A stretch of DNA of 64,000 nt from Cylicocyclus nassatus (taxonomy: Eukaryota; Nematoda; Chromadorea; Rhabditida; Strongylidae): the NCBI GenBank assembly GCA_958299035.1, contig CATQJL010000001.1, forward strand, positions 15,388,305 to 15,452,304. Direction: 5' to 3'. The notes beneath the pieces are model-generated. The model searched no databases. It was not told the DNA's origin and was given only the letters and a program-made list of their open reading frames with translations. Positions 47,148 through 59,794 of this stretch are shown here, one piece after another. Within the stretch, counting starts at the first letter, position 1, and each line of letters starts with the position of its first letter. A program made the position numbers and the translations under genes.

Positions 47148-48545
47148 TCTATAAGCTTTTCTACATATGACAATGTCATACATTTAAATGCTCATTTGTT
47201 GCAAATTTTTAAATTTCCGCTGAATTGGAAATGTGCTGACAAAATTTCTTACATTGTTTTGCTGCTGGTGGCAATTTTAGGGATGAGAATCGGCCAAAAC
47301 ACACGATTCTCAAATTTGGGAGAAAATTCATGAGAACGTGAGTTCGTATCCTCATAATTTGACGAACACTGCAGATAGGGACCTGCGCTAAGCACGATCC
47401 GATAGCGTTCTTTACAGAGATTTTAATTTACAGAAACCCGCAAGCAAGTTCTTTGATAGACAGGCGAGAGGTGCAAACGAATCTTCAACCTTGCATGGTT
47501 TAACTAAATTTTTTGCAATCAGAGCTTCACTGAAAAACTCTTTAGCGCGAAATAACTAGGATTTTTATTAACAGTGGGTTTGAAAACTACTGTGAGTGGA
47601 GTTTCGGAACAATCCAAGATCATCAATATTCCAGCCAAAACCAGCGGCGAGGCCATGGGCGAGGATCGAGAAAAATCAAATAGCGCCATTTTCTTAGAAA
47701 ATTTGAGCGTAGAGGTTATCTGACCTGCTGATCTCAAAAAACACATTTGCTTCTCATGATAGCTTCTTTTTGTAGGGCTAATGGTGGCTAGACTTCAGGT
47801 AAATATGGATTCTAACAAAATTTGCTAGCCATTTTCGCCTTCACGGCAAAAGATACAATACCGCTCATAATTCGTCAAAAAAGTCGCCGGACTGCGGCGC
47901 ACTCCGCCATAGTGCGTTACAGTGCGGCGGAGTGTGCTGCGCTCTAGTGGAGTGCGTCGCAATCCGGCGACTTTTTTGACGAATTATGAGCGGTATTGTA
48001 ATAAACCTGTGTAAGTACAAATGTAGATTTCCAGCTCTCTAAAAGCTTTAGTACTCGAAAAACTTGAATTTTAATTTGGACCCCCTCACAAGGGAAAGCT
48101 ATATCCGATTCTCGAAAACTAAAGCTTGTAGAGAGCTGAAAGTTTACGTATGTACTTCTACAGGTTTGCGGTATGCAACTACTTATGTGGGGACTGCACA
48201 GCACCGCTTTGGCAAACATTAAAAAATTTCCGTTTTCTTGATTTCTAATAGAGGAAAAAACACGGCAATGGCACATATAGATATCTTATTTGGACAGGGT
48301 TTGGGTGAGCAAGCTAGAATTTCTGTAGAATTTCCATGAACTGAGTTACATTTTTCTCAATTTTTCGGGCAGTTGAATCTTTTTGATTTTTGGCTTAATT
48401 CTCGAGGCGGACCAGAGGTGTTGCTTAAGCAAGATTGCCATTCTATAGATCTTGCTTTGCTCCATCGAATGGTGCTTTGCAACCTATTTAGAAATAAGAA
48501 GTGAATGACTTACAGCGAATTTTTTAATTTCCGGACAACCTAATA

Positions 48546-49467
48546 TTAGGTTGATGCAAAAGAGATGGCCGATTTGCGAATTCTCAATTTGATGTGCTAT
48601 AACTTTCTGGAAGATCCACATTTCTGAATGCGGTAAAGACCTCCAGAAGCAGCAATCCTTTCGCAATACAGCGCATACTTAAGTGTACTCAAACCATGAA
48701 CGGGAAGAAAAATACGGACTAAAAGACAAAAAAGATTCTTCTGAGGGAACCTTGTTTTTGACAATTCATAACTTCCTTCAGAGTTTCTTAGTATGAATGA
48801 AATATGGCCTATCTTGTAGCCGCTAGTCAGTGGTACAAAACACATTAAAAAGAAGACAAACAAAAAAGTTTGCGAGAAAGAAAAAATTTAAATTCAAAAC
48901 TTCTCATTTTTTTTCAACATTTTTTCAGTGTGCCTCAAGGTCCGGAATATAGAATTTTCTGATTTTCTTCGTACTGAACAGCTGGATGTTTTTGCAAAAA
49001 CTGCTAATAGATGTCCTAGCTCTACGCTTACAGAACTGAGCAAAGCTTTGGCGACTGACTTCCTCAAAAGAAAATTATGGGTCATAAAATGTCCGCAACA
49101 GCTACCCCATATTTAGGCTCCGATTTCTCAGTCTGGATAGCTTCAAAGGATGCAGTTAAGTATGCATAATGTAGAAAATTTCTATTACATACAGTAGCTA
49201 AATTTTTGAAGAAATCCCATTGATACGCGCTTGAATTCTGGCCGGAAAAGTGAGTGCAAAGAAATTCTGAATTTGGATGCAGTTATTTACAGCTTAGTAA
49301 CTTTATAAGAAATGAGGATGAGAGCCCGTTTCAAGCACCGTTAGATAGAGCATGAAAACAGCTTTGCGACAATATACTACACCCATTGTAAAGAAGAAGA
49401 ATCGATGGGGAAAAGTTGCCCTGAAAAAAGGCTTGGAAAATCGGCCATTTCTTTTGCATCAACCTAA
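48546..49467. mobile_element. Pal-4 family member in Q
   Basis: TTAGGTTGATGCAAAAGAGA and the complement at the right end, TA on both sides; absent from P at the same point. It carries ACCGTTAGATAGAGCATGAA near its right end, a variant of the shared core. Confidence 0.85.
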
Positions 49468-49480
49468 TACATTTGCAACC

Positions 49481-50305
49481 CAGTGGCGTACCCAGGATTT
49501 CGGCTCGGGGGGGGGGGGGGGGGGGGAGCGCGACAAAAATTTTTTTTAAAGAAGGTGCGTGGCGTTAGCCACGCACTCCGAAAAAAATTTTTGGGGTGGT
49601 TCTCAAAACTTTTGCGGGTCTTCGACCCCCACGCCCCCGAAAAAAATTTTTTTACAAGGCTAATATGAATTTTTAAAAATTATTTAATTAGGTTGTCAAG
49701 AAAATAATGTCGTTTTTCATAGAAAAGCCATGAGTCAAATTTAAAAAAAATATGTAAGAAATACCATTCGATAGAGCAAAGAAAGCTCTACAAGATGACG
49801 TCCGAACAATGGCAGAAGTTGTTGTTAACGCAAAGTTCAGAGCCAAAACATACCATTAACTCGTGCTGCCAAAAATCGGATTTTCGCTTTAGAAAATCCT
49901 GCGAACCTCTCACTTGCTCCTGCGTGTGAAAGGCACATGCACTTATCCATAAGTACACTTGATATATATTTTCCATGCTTAGAAACCAAGAAAAATTTGA
50001 AAAATGGGAAGTGGCAAACTCCGCCCCCAATGGTACTGGGCTCCTCCCACATATGCCTTTGTATACTACAAAGCTTCGTTACTTTAACCATGAAAGTTTG
50101 GCCTCGGATGTGCTCTAGTTCTTAAGCAATATCAATTTTACCCGAAAAAACCCGAAAAAACGACATTATTTTCTTGACAAACTAATAATTATTTACAAAA
50201 TAAAAAAGTCACTTCCACATTTTTATAACCCATATAAGTAACTTTCAAAAATTTCGCGACCATTCTCGGGGGGGGGGGGGGGCCGTCCTCCCCTCGGTAC
50301 GCCAC
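49481..50305. mobile_element. hAT-like element with G-run arms
   Basis: CAGTGGCGTACCCAGGATTT at the left and GGTACGCCAC at the right (final TG lost), each followed inward by a run of 15-20 G (same strand). It is absent from P (TTGCAACCTATATCTTG). I see no 8-base duplication, perhaps because of end loss. A mariner-like element is nested at 49,688-50,185. A second CAGTGGCGG element is at 61,544. Confidence 0.75.
49688..50185. mobile_element. Mariner-like palindrome (TTAGGTTGTCAAGAAAATAA ends)
   Basis: The right end is the complement, ending ACTAA. The arms contain CCATTCGATAGAGCAAAGAA and AGCTCTACAAGATGA, the shared core, about 75 bases from the left end. Confidence 0.85.
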
Positions 50306-53300
50306 ATATCTTGTAGACCACTTTGAAGCGAATAAAGCTTTGCTGATGAAGAAATTCTGTAACAGATTATCTTATTAGGCTTGCATACGTCTTTTGATCA
50401 CTTCTGTTGAAGCTATTTCAGCCATTGTGCAAATTTGGATAGTTCGCAAAAATTGACTACGTCTAACACCGTGCGTTGCAGATTCTGAAATGAAGCTTTC
50501 TGAAGCTCGTGGCATGAAATAAGAAGGCATACCCGTTAGGAAAACATGAAATGTTTTTGCCGAAAGCGAATTGCTTTCGGAACAGCCTTATCGTACATTT
50601 GATAGATTCTAACAAAAACATTAAAATTCTGATTGCCTGCAAACGACTGAACAAGAACGAGACGACGGCTGATGCCACCTGCTACCACTTAAATGCAGCG
50701 CTAATATTTTTGGTGGCCTCATTTGTTCTACATGTTGACAGTCTCTATATATTAGGTCGTTCCGAAAGTAATGTCACTTTTTTCGAATGAACGCCACTAT
50801 TCGTGGAATCAACATTTTTATAAGATCTTAGAAGCATTCGATGCAGCATTTCATCCTCTTTCTAGTGGTTGCAAGCCCACTGCATAACGTTTGATGAGCT
50901 CTCGAAAAATCACCAAAATCTGCGACTCATGCTTTTTGCCATGGTCAAGTTCGGCTATTTTTCTAAACTTTTGTACCTAATCTCCGAAAAAGCACAAGTG
51001 GCAGGTAGATAGAGCAAACACTACAGAACACAGAGTAACTTTTTCTTTTCCTTAGCTTGCTTCTTAGAGTTTCTACAATCAATTTCTCAATGCCATCAGA
51101 TTCCATATTTAGTCAAGTCAAACCTCACAGAACAACAACCGGCAAGCGACTCGGGTGTCATTCGATGCAGCTTTTTCTCCTCTTTCTAGCGGTCGTTTTT
51201 TTGTTTCCATTCATCAAGTTTTCGGGATAAAATCATCATAATTCAACTTTTCCGAGGCACCCCAAGATGTACCCAAAATTTTCGAAAGTTGCTAACCGAA
51301 GCGGTGAATGCTCGTTTGGTTCGTAAAATTGTTGCCAAACCATGATCCATCTTTGTAAGTTTCAAAATTCGAAGATTTTTTGTGTTTGATGCATTTGCGT
51401 CTGAGACGAACCTGCTAAAATTGGTTCTATCAAAAAATCTGTACAAAAATTATGACGAGCTCTGGAAAGTAGAAAAAAGTTGTGCTGTTTCCTGTATGGT
51501 TTGCTCCATCCATCCACTACTTGGACTCCTTCTGAAGTTTGTTATAAAATTTTAGAAAAATTGTGAAACTTGGCCATCTTAAAAAGCATAGGTCGCAGAT
51601 TTTGACTCTTTTCTGGAAGCTCATTGAATGTATTGCAACAGCTTTATAACCATTAGAAAGAGAATGAAATGCTGCATCAGCTGCTGCTAGAATCTCTTAC
51701 ATACCTTTGTTCTTCGAGATGTGGCATACGTTTGAAAAAAGCGACGTTACTTTCAGAACGACCTAATATGTTTATGGACCATTTTTAGCCTCTAGCTTTT
51801 GGTACACCGCATATCTGAAACATGCGCTAAAGAGGCTTCAAAGGAGCTTCCGGTCATATATGAAATTCTACGGTACAGGGGCTCCCGTTTTGATAAGGCT
51901 CCTGGCCTAGTGGCATCGCACTATATCGCTTCTGAAGCGAGGAAACCGTTTCAAAAGTGGCAACCCTTTCAATCGATAGCCAGAGTACGTATATCGCACA
52001 CATTCAAGACTTAGGGTTCCCACCACGACTCTGCGTCTTTATCTCGGCGGCAAGCTCCCAAATTCCTAACCAACAGCTTTTGGATTAGCCTGATTTCGAC
52101 ATCTTCGTGCTCTGCCAGCTGCATCTTCGCAATCAGGGGGAAGAATAAGCCCAGGTAAGTGAGAAAAATTATGTTCAAACTTTTGCTCGGACGCTGCCTT
52201 TAATATGTTCTAACGTCGGGAGGATGTGATCGTTTTTTTTTTGCTTGAATGCGCGATAGTTCTCCAACAGTCATACTATATATTCAGATCATGAGCTGCA
52301 ATGGCGAGTGACTGCGATATATGGTAAAGTAACCAAAGTGAAGACTATACCCTACAAATTCGTGGAAAAATCCTTGTCGAAAACAGTCAGAGTAGCTCTG
52401 AATTGAGTAGGATCGCGCAAACTTTGCTCATTATGTTGCCAATGGCCGGATGAGCCCTGGTGGCTAAGAAATCACGAAGTTTTTCTGGGAGACTGTGCTG
52501 CAAAGTGAAAGTAATCAACTTAGTGGGCATTTCAGAACGGCAAAAAATACTTTCATGAAATTTCTCTTTTTTTCTTTGCTAAAAAAAATAGAAGATTTAC
52601 TTTTCTGCTATGAGCGTAAAAGTTCTGCTATTCATTTTCGCTCAAGATTTTTACGCGGCACAATACATGACGACCGCCTAAACTTATGTTGATATCTTTC
52701 TAACAAATGTGAAATATTTTTGAGAGGCAACATGATAGCATAAAACCTTGCAATCGTTAGGCATATTTTCAAAGTAGGTCTCCTTTCTTCGAATTTACTG
52801 CTACTCAAAGTCATCACAAACTTCTACGGGAACAAAAGCTCGAAGATAATTTTCTAAATATTGTGAAATACTTCCAGAAAAAGTGTCCTTTTAACAACGC
52901 TAGAAAAAGAAGGTTCAAAAACGCGCGTTTATTTGAAATCAACCTAAGATTTTGCGGAAGCTTATAGGAAAGATTCAACCCCAGCTTGTCAACCAATATT
53001 TCAGAGTTTTTGCGAAAGTAACAAGTTGCATTCCAAAATCTGTTACTTGACAACTCCTCATGCATTCTTATTCTATGTCCGAAAACGCGAAATACAGTGC
53101 TATCTAAGCTTGCAAGAATAGTTATTCTGTAGGTAAGATCTATGAAAATCAGAACAAAATTTCTGTCATCTTACTACTTGAAGACAATGATTAACGCGTT
53201 CTGCTCTTCCAATTTACCCTCATTCTTTTTTGTTACATTCAAGATTTGATAAACAACATTTCTTGTTTACAGCAGTTAATTTTTTGTTGGTTAGTACCTA

Positions 53301-54545
53301 CGGATATGCATAGGCACCTTATTTCTTGTCACTTAAATTAATTTTACACTCTGCGTTCCTAGTGACACCTTTTTCCAACAGATTTGTTGAGAAAAACTAC
53401 TTACTTGGCTCAACCATGTATAATGAGACAGTGACGAATCGCTAGCTGCAAAGAAAGATGTCGAAAACTAATCTCATTATAATGGCTCCCATTTTCTGCT
53501 TAGAATTGTCTTTCTTTATCAGGGATGGTAGCGAGGAACCACCTGAACCAATAAAGACTTGGAGATGATCGCATCCTGCAGATATTACTGGGAAATTGCG
53601 GTTCACTAAAAAAAAGAAATTCTTATTATCATGTTCATGGACTTGTTAAACACAAAGCTTTGTTAATGACGGTGTCATCATAAGTGAAGAGCTTGATCGA
53701 TTCCATCGATGCAGGAAAATTTGAACGGCTTGAAGGATATCATTATCGGTACAGGAGTTTTCCACAAGGTGCCCTTGGTCTCGGATCGTGGGCCCAATAT
53801 CTAATACGGCCATTGGAAAGACGTTCGATTCTCCCTATAAATAGATGATTCAAACTTAATTTCTGCATGTTAAGGCATTTACTCCCTGAAACTTACACTG
53901 CCATGGATCTTGAGTATATCGAGCAAATGCTGAGCACATCAGAGCAGCAATTGTTAAAAGCCCAAACCACATTTTTGACTTGCCAGGCTTCTCTGTGGAA
54001 AAAGAGAGTGAACTTCAAACTACGAGAGCGCATATGCGTGACTAGAAAGGCTGTGAGCCGCATATTGAAACATAGGATGACATGAGTCAAATCTAAAGGC
54101 CGGGCAGCGCGATTTGGCAATATTCCAATTGTCCACAACTCACTGTAAGCACGTTTCAAGTGTATAGAAGATAGGGCATTTTATCAATCCACGTAAGTTA
54201 CACACACTATGCATATGCAGTTTGCTAGTGTTGGATGTGAAGACTTCTGACGAATTGCCAAATCGCGTCGCGGCCGAAATTGCGCGGAGTATGCTTGGCC
54301 TTTTATGAAAATCTTCACTGGGATATATTAGCTGGGCAAATTGGCTCTCATCCGTGCGGAGCTTCTGACATTTTACATCGAAGGCAGCGTCTAGGAAAAA
54401 TCCAACCCTCTGCGGCTTAGCGCCTATCCTCAGTGTAGACCCCAGGATAGGGGCATTCCATTTGTCCGGTCTCCATTGCTGTCTCCAAATAGAGATAATG
54501 GACTTGGAACAGCGAAATGCTACCAAGCCACGCCTAAATTATCGA
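50306..54545. repeat. Unit Y copy 2 (in Q)
   Basis: Matches 8,177-14,549. Its only large private insert is the mariner-like element at 50,752-51,766. The frame at 53,867-54,085 (MDLEYIEQMLSTSEQQLLKA) is open here but has a TGA in copy 1; I do not recognise it. Confidence 0.85.
50752..51766. mobile_element. 1-kb mariner-like palindrome (TTAGGTCGTTCCGAAAGTAA ends)
   Basis: TA on both sides; the right end complements the left. Unit Y copy 1 at about 11,510 reads CTACATATGTTTATGG across the site, so the insertion postdates the P/Q duplication. Confidence 0.92.
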
Positions 54546-55361
54546 GCTCCGCCCTACTTTGTAAAAGTGTTTAAGTCTTCAGGATAGGGTTCTTAAAAAT
54601 CGCGTTTTTGGGCGGTTTGCACATTTTGAACTTCATGACTGTAGGGCCACAAAAAAGCCCCAAAGTGACAAAAACGAGGAAGACAAAGTTTCGGGAGGAC
54701 GTTGCCTTTGAGAGATGTCGTAGAATAAAACAATGTCGATGACTGTGTGCTTCACTGGTAGCTGTGTGCGTTCTGAAGCCGAGGAAGACGTTGAATACTA
54801 GCCATATTCATTATTATTACTGTTATTATAACAATAAAACACAAAATTTATAACCATTTTGGTGCGATGAAATTTATTTGTGTCATTGTACAACTTATTC
54901 TACAATGATTTCTAAACCCATAATGCAGGATACGATAAAACGCAGATTATTGCTTTGATCTCAAATTTTCGAAACCTCATCCTAAAGTGGAGCGCCATAA
55001 GACAGGAAGCTAGTTCCGAGCGTTGGCAGCACTGCATCATCGGTGATCTACGGCGCTTGAAAAGAAGTTTCACAGCCTTCCACGTTTTCTTGAAACTTGC
55101 GAAAAAGATTCGTTCAACTTTACAAATTAACTCTCAAGCTGGCATTAGTAGCAGTAGTAAAAGCAGCAGTTTTGTGTATAGAGCTCGTGTGTGTGTGGAT
55201 GTGTGTGTGTCTATGTGTGTATCTGTGTGTATGTGTGTATGTGTATGTGTGTATGTATGTATGTGTATGTGTGTGTGGATGTGTGTGTGTTGTGTGTTGT
55301 GTGTCACGAAATTCAAGGAGCGTGTTTTATGCAAGGTCTTGAGCTAAAATTTTGTTCATAG
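54546..55361. other. Unassigned, includes a TG-rich microsatellite
   Basis: Unique sequence. An AT-rich stretch lies at 54,800-54,850 and a TGTG/TATG microsatellite at about 55,188-55,305. The region ends in TTTTGTTCATAG, a plausible acceptor. Confidence 0.55.
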
Positions 55362-55620
55362 CACCCTATTCAGCAGTAAGCGGTGCAAACGATAAGCTGG
55401 GCGAAGTTGTGGATTTGGTTAACAAGTATATGCGCAGACCCATAAACTTCAGTCCAAAAAGTGAGCAAGATATTTGCTACGGAAAGCCTGCGCCAAAAAA
55501 GGGATATTTGGGTAGATTATCAATTTGTCAAGGTTTCATCTATTAATTATTTGCAAAGATTTCTGCTCAAAATTAGGTGACGGAAGTAACTGTCCTTTGT
55601 GGAAATTACCCCTACCATAA
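55362..55620 (+). CDS. Unrecognised gene, two 3' exons (partial)
   Basis: Exon 55,362-55,511 follows TTGTTCATAG and reads PYSAVSGANDKLGEVVDLVN, KYMRRPINFSPKSEQDICYG, KPAPKKGYLG. A 65-base intron (GTAGATT...AAAATTAG) joins in phase to DGSNCPLWKLPLP and a TAA at 55,618-55,620. Frame, splice sites and non-repetitive composition suggest a real gene end. I do not recognise the family. A vague likeness of the first exon to the linker of GH35 enzymes is too weak to use. Upstream exons are not found. Confidence 0.4.
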
Positions 55621-56027
55621 TGGTTTCGGTCCCTTCCTAAATTTCCACCATTCTACTCTTCTTCACCCTTCAGCAAGTTCTTCCTTTCTTTTTTCATGCA
55701 TCCGCTACAAAACCGCGCTTCCCGTTCCTCTGGCTCCTGCGTTATCTTGCCCTTCATTCTGGCTGCATCGCTTTCCAACACCGCACCCCAGTCACTGCGA
55801 AAATGAGCTTCTCCACCCGTGTTTACACGAATATCTGAGATTGCCTGGTCAAAATGATGAGCTTCCATTTCCATAGATTTGAGTAAACAGATCAAGAAAC
55901 CGATAAAGGGGTCGAAAAGATGTGTGTGCAAAATTTCAGCCTAACCGTTTGAGCGACGCGCGTTTCTATAATGCACATACCCTCCAAAAGACAATTTTTG
56001 AGTTTTATATTAAGAGATGTACAGTCA

Positions 56028-56410
56028 TTTTCAATACGTATTGATCTTTTCTACCGTATGCCTTTCAGCCTCAACATGACTTGGATTAATGAGGCGCCCC
56101 ATCGTTTCGGGCTTACGCCACGTTGCTTTCTCGCCACGCCACGCCAAACGAGCGTCATCTACGTGGCGCAGGCCTGAAGCGATGCGGAGCCGCACCAATC
56201 TACAATTGATTCAACTGGCTGAGCTTCGGCCAAGGCGAGGCTTCGTGATCTAATTAAGGCTAGGTAATGATCAGAGAGCACTTGCGCGCGAGAGACGCAG
56301 GTGCGTCGCGGGCGCGAGCGACTTGCCCTGACGGAGCTAAACCAGTCGAATCAAAGATACGTCATGTTGAGGCTGGAGGCGTACGGTAAAAAGACCAATA
56401 CGTGTTGAAA
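56028..56410. mobile_element. MITE with ~48-base terminal inverted repeats
   Basis: TTTCAATACGTATTGATC...CAGCCTCAACATGAC at the left and its complement at the right. The interior is GC-rich with TCGGCCAAGGCGAGGC. No clear target duplication; superfamily unknown. Confidence 0.75.
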
Positions 56411-56425
56411 TCCACTATATATTTA

Positions 56426-57351
56426 TTAGGCTGCTGCATAAGTTCTGCCCGATTTGAATTTTTTGAGTTCAAAATGTCATAACCTCTTTCAAAGTCAACT
56501 TTTTTCCAAGGTCTTAGTTTTACGTGTATTGAGCAATTCCTTGGCTATCAGATACATGATAACATCCGCGAAAATTCTTGTTAAGGAAGAAGCAGGAACT
56601 CAAAAACTTCACAGCGTTTTTCTTCAAACCTATCTTTTGACATAGCAATGCTCCCTTATGAGAATTGATAGGCAGCTTTTCTAACGATGGATAGATAGAG
56701 AATTTTCGTAGATTGTTTTGCATTATAAAAAAAAGCCCTTAGGGTCTGCGTTGCCAAAAGGTTTTTTGACCGAGCAAAAAAGAAGCCGCTTTTTGACCTC
56801 GCTTTAGCGCATGTGTGCATGTTTACTTACGAATTGTGAAATTTTACAATTGAAGTGAGCGCCGAAAAAAAAATTGGTGGATGGTCTCTGCTAGCCCTTG
56901 CTTTACACTAGCACCTCCAACTTTGAATTCGTCGATTACTTCTATTCGGAGAAAGTTATTTCTTGTAAAACATCTACACAGGAGATTAATGTTTGACAAT
57001 AAATTTCACTAACAAAACGTTTCCTTCATAAAACTGAACTTATGCGTAATGCTAGCCTGCTACACCCTTATTCCGCAACCAATCGAAAAACTTGACCTGA
57101 AGGGCGCATTGTGGAGATTTCCTCGCAAGAACATATTTTTGGGGTGAGAACATACCTCGGCCACTTGGAGATTTTAGGCCTGAAACTTCCTTACGCTAAG
57201 AAATTTATTGAAATTTGATATGCAACAGAAAGCGCAAGAAAAGCGCTTTTTAACGATACTAACAACACCGCATTAGAGATGAAATTCTGTTAAAACAGCT
57301 GCTTCAAACATAAGACAAAAAAATTCGAACAGAACTTATGCAGCAACCTAA
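56426..57351. mobile_element. Mariner-like palindrome (TTAGGCTGCTGCATAAGTTC ends)
   Basis: TA at 56,424-56,425; the right end GAACTTATGCAGCAACCTAA is the complement. About 926 bases. I do not see the shared core clearly in this family. Confidence 0.85.
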
Positions 57352-57355
57352 TTTG

Positions 57356-58567
57356 TATAAAGTGCGATTCATAATTATACGAATACCCTAACATTTAGAG
57401 GTTTCTGGATTTTTTGCAGGAAACTCAAAAAAAACTTTGGTACCACGCGAAAGATAGCCGAAAACGGTATACGATTTAGAAGAATGGAATTCGATGGCAA
57501 TCTTAGCAGTGTTTTTGCGACTAATGCGAATTTTTGGCGGTTCATAATTATACAAACACTCAAACAAAGGCCCATCTTTCATTCAAGATTGCAATCATTT
57601 GAGTCCAGATTTTTTGTAGAGTTACAGTAACAAAGTCTGACATATCTGCTGCACACTGAATCCAGTTTAAAAAGAGGACCGTTACTTTTTCAGAAGGCTC
57701 TCAATGCTTTTGGAGTGATTGCGCTCAAAAAACATCCGTTCTTTTGTGGTTTACGCGCTCTAAATAGCTTCTACTAAGGCTATGAGATTATAAGCTATTT
57801 CAATAACTTGTTTGACGCTTGGGAAGTTTTTTGGTTTTCGTGGCGTTTTTTAACCAACTTCTAACCCTACCCAGAGTTACCACTATTTCAAGCCTCTAAA
57901 CTCAGCTTCTGTCTCGCGCAACATTTGATATGAAGCAGCTACATTGTTTGCATGATGATGTGACCGTGCCAAAGTTTTTGGGTTTTTTGCAGAGCTAGTC
58001 TTGAGGCTGTGGAGCTAAAAACCAAACAAAGGTGATTGCAATAGTAAAAACAGTGGTTTCGGTGAAATGAGCCTGCGTGGTTAAAACAAATGCTCAACTT
58101 TGCTGTTTTTTTCTAACCAAATACGTGGTCTTGCGAACTTCTACATACTATGTGCTTACTTCAATGTAGGCCTTCAGAAGCTGAGTTTTGAGGCTCGAAA
58201 TAGTGCTAACTCTGCGTAGGGTTGGCTTGGTCGGAAAACGGCACGAAAACGCAAAGATTTTCCAAGCGTCAAACAAAATATTTATCGAAATAGCTTATTT
58301 TATCCATAGCCTTAGTAGAAGGTATTTAGAATGCGTAAACCACAGAAAAACAGACGTTTTTTGGAGCTTAATGACACCAAAAGCATTTACAGCCATACGG
58401 AAACAGTAACGCTTCTCTTTTTGAGCTGCAGTGCGTTTAGGTGTACCAGATATTGCAGACGTTGTTACTGTATCTCTACAAAAAATTTGGACTTGAAAGA
58501 TTGCAGTCCTGAATGGAAAATGGGCCTTTGTTTGAGGTGTTCGTATAATTATGAACCGCACTTTATA
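57356..58567. mobile_element. 1.2-kb palindrome with a duplicated left end
   Basis: TATAAAGTGCGATTCATAAT at 57,356 matches the complement at 58,567. A second left end, GGTTCATAATTATACAAACA, lies at about 57,539; from there the two arms are complementary inward for about 500 bases. Either a 183-base segment was added outside one end, or two related elements overlap. Confidence 0.82.
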
Positions 58568-59786
58568 TATCATACGTAAGTGATTGATGTTCAACGCCCA
58601 TGCAGTGTTTCGACCGGCTAGTGGCACATTCTTGCGGAATCTCCAGGCAATCCTTGATAGCGGCCACTATCAAAAAGATGATGAACGTTATCAGAGATCT
58701 CGCCTAGCAAACGGAAAGATAACAAATTCACATTATTTTCGCATGCATACCAGAATAAAACTACAGTTGTCGAAAGATGAGTGGAAGGAAAAGGAAAATT
58801 CAATTTTCTCCATTCAAAATGGTTTTATGAAAAAAAGCACTATCTGCTAGAAAGATATAAAAGTATATTTTCCTATGCCCTTGACGCATTCAAGCTATTC
58901 ATTGATCTCTATCCTTAGGCCCCCCCCCCCCCAATGTGTGCACTTTTGTGAGTTTTGCACCGCAGCAGTAGTCAACTGAAGTGTTCCGTAAATTACTCAG
59001 GAGCAACTTACGCGGAGTTTGTCTGATTCTCCTCTTTTGCACACTATCTCCCTCCGTTCACACCAGGATCCGCCCTCGCTGAAGTAGCATTCTGTTAAAC
59101 TGACCGTGACACTTGACCGCACGGGTCTTTTGACTGTTCAGCTGGCTATCTTAAAGCACGGGAAGATGACGGTTCAACTTAGGAAGTTCTTCTCAGTGCG
59201 CCATCTCAGAAACTGAGATGAATGGAGGTTTACTACGGATCTTTGTATGAAAAAATATGATCAAATGACGCTGACATTCCGAGAGTTCAGACGTCAGCTG
59301 TACAAACAGGGAAAGAATGTAGCAGAAAAATTTTATTCTGATTATCTTGTACATAGTCAAAATTCTTTATTTTTGCAAACAAATCAACTAAAATTTGCAC
59401 TCCAGCACTTGTGGATTCTTCATCAATAAAACTATGTAGCCTATTCCTGCTCATACTCTTACGGCTTCTTCTTGTTCAAAGACCGCTGGATCCACAGCAT
59501 GTCGGTGACGACCGAGGCCAATCATCCTATCCGTTGCAAATCTCTTGAAACTGAAATGAGAGCTTTCTGGCACTTCTGCGCCACTACACTGCTACCGTAA
59601 ATTTGCTCTTTATTCACTTTTTTGGCGCGGTTAAAGATTATTTGAAAGGTGTTACTACAAGGTCATGGATGACGAAGTAATACATGTTCTGAGAATTGAC
59701 AGAACAGGGATGACGGCATAATACGGTAAGCTGCGCAGAAGATCCCGAGATAGGGGACTATATGTCGCCAGTGGCTGAAACTGTAC
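58568..59786. other. Unassigned sequence
   Basis: No repeat termini found. A poly-C run is at 58,919-58,932. An open frame at 59,247-59,429 includes FRRQLYKQGKNVAEKFYSDY; a short stretch resembles the end of the beta-galactosidase pseudogene by DNA, but the similarity is only about 20 bases. Confidence 0.35.
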
Positions 59787-59794
59787 AGTCAAAC

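Larger units (their letters stand above)
46132..47998. mobile_element. Composite element: two 143-base MITEs flanking 1.58 kb
   Basis: MITEs 46,132-46,274 and 47,856-47,998 are in direct orientation and differ at one base. Each is a palindrome starting CAATACCGCTCATAAT. The outer ends are flanked by TA (46,130-46,131; 47,999-48,000), and the P partner at about 7,625 has TTGTATATAATAAACC intact. The cargo holds a Helitron-type end, a related MITE, an exact 96-base duplication and short frames with no recognised product. Confidence 0.85.
44794..48543. mobile_element. Palindromic mariner-like element, copy in Q, with inserts
   Basis: Partner of 6,716-8,176. Ends TTAGGTTGTCC and GGACAACCTAA with TA at 44,792-44,793 and 48,544-48,545. 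Its length is inflated by a related palindrome (45,015-45,964) and the composite element (46,132-47,998). Confidence 0.85.

Noticed and set aside
55134..55347. Cys/Val- and His/Thr-rich frames
   Set aside because: Translations of a TG microsatellite.
55362..55511. Possible GH35 linker region of a second beta-galactosidase
   Set aside because: Similarity is a few scattered residues; no GH35 motif is nearby.
59280..59320. Possible second beta-galactosidase tail, since RRQLYKQG recurs from 18,622
   Set aside because: The match is only about 20 bases and nothing around it resembles GH35.
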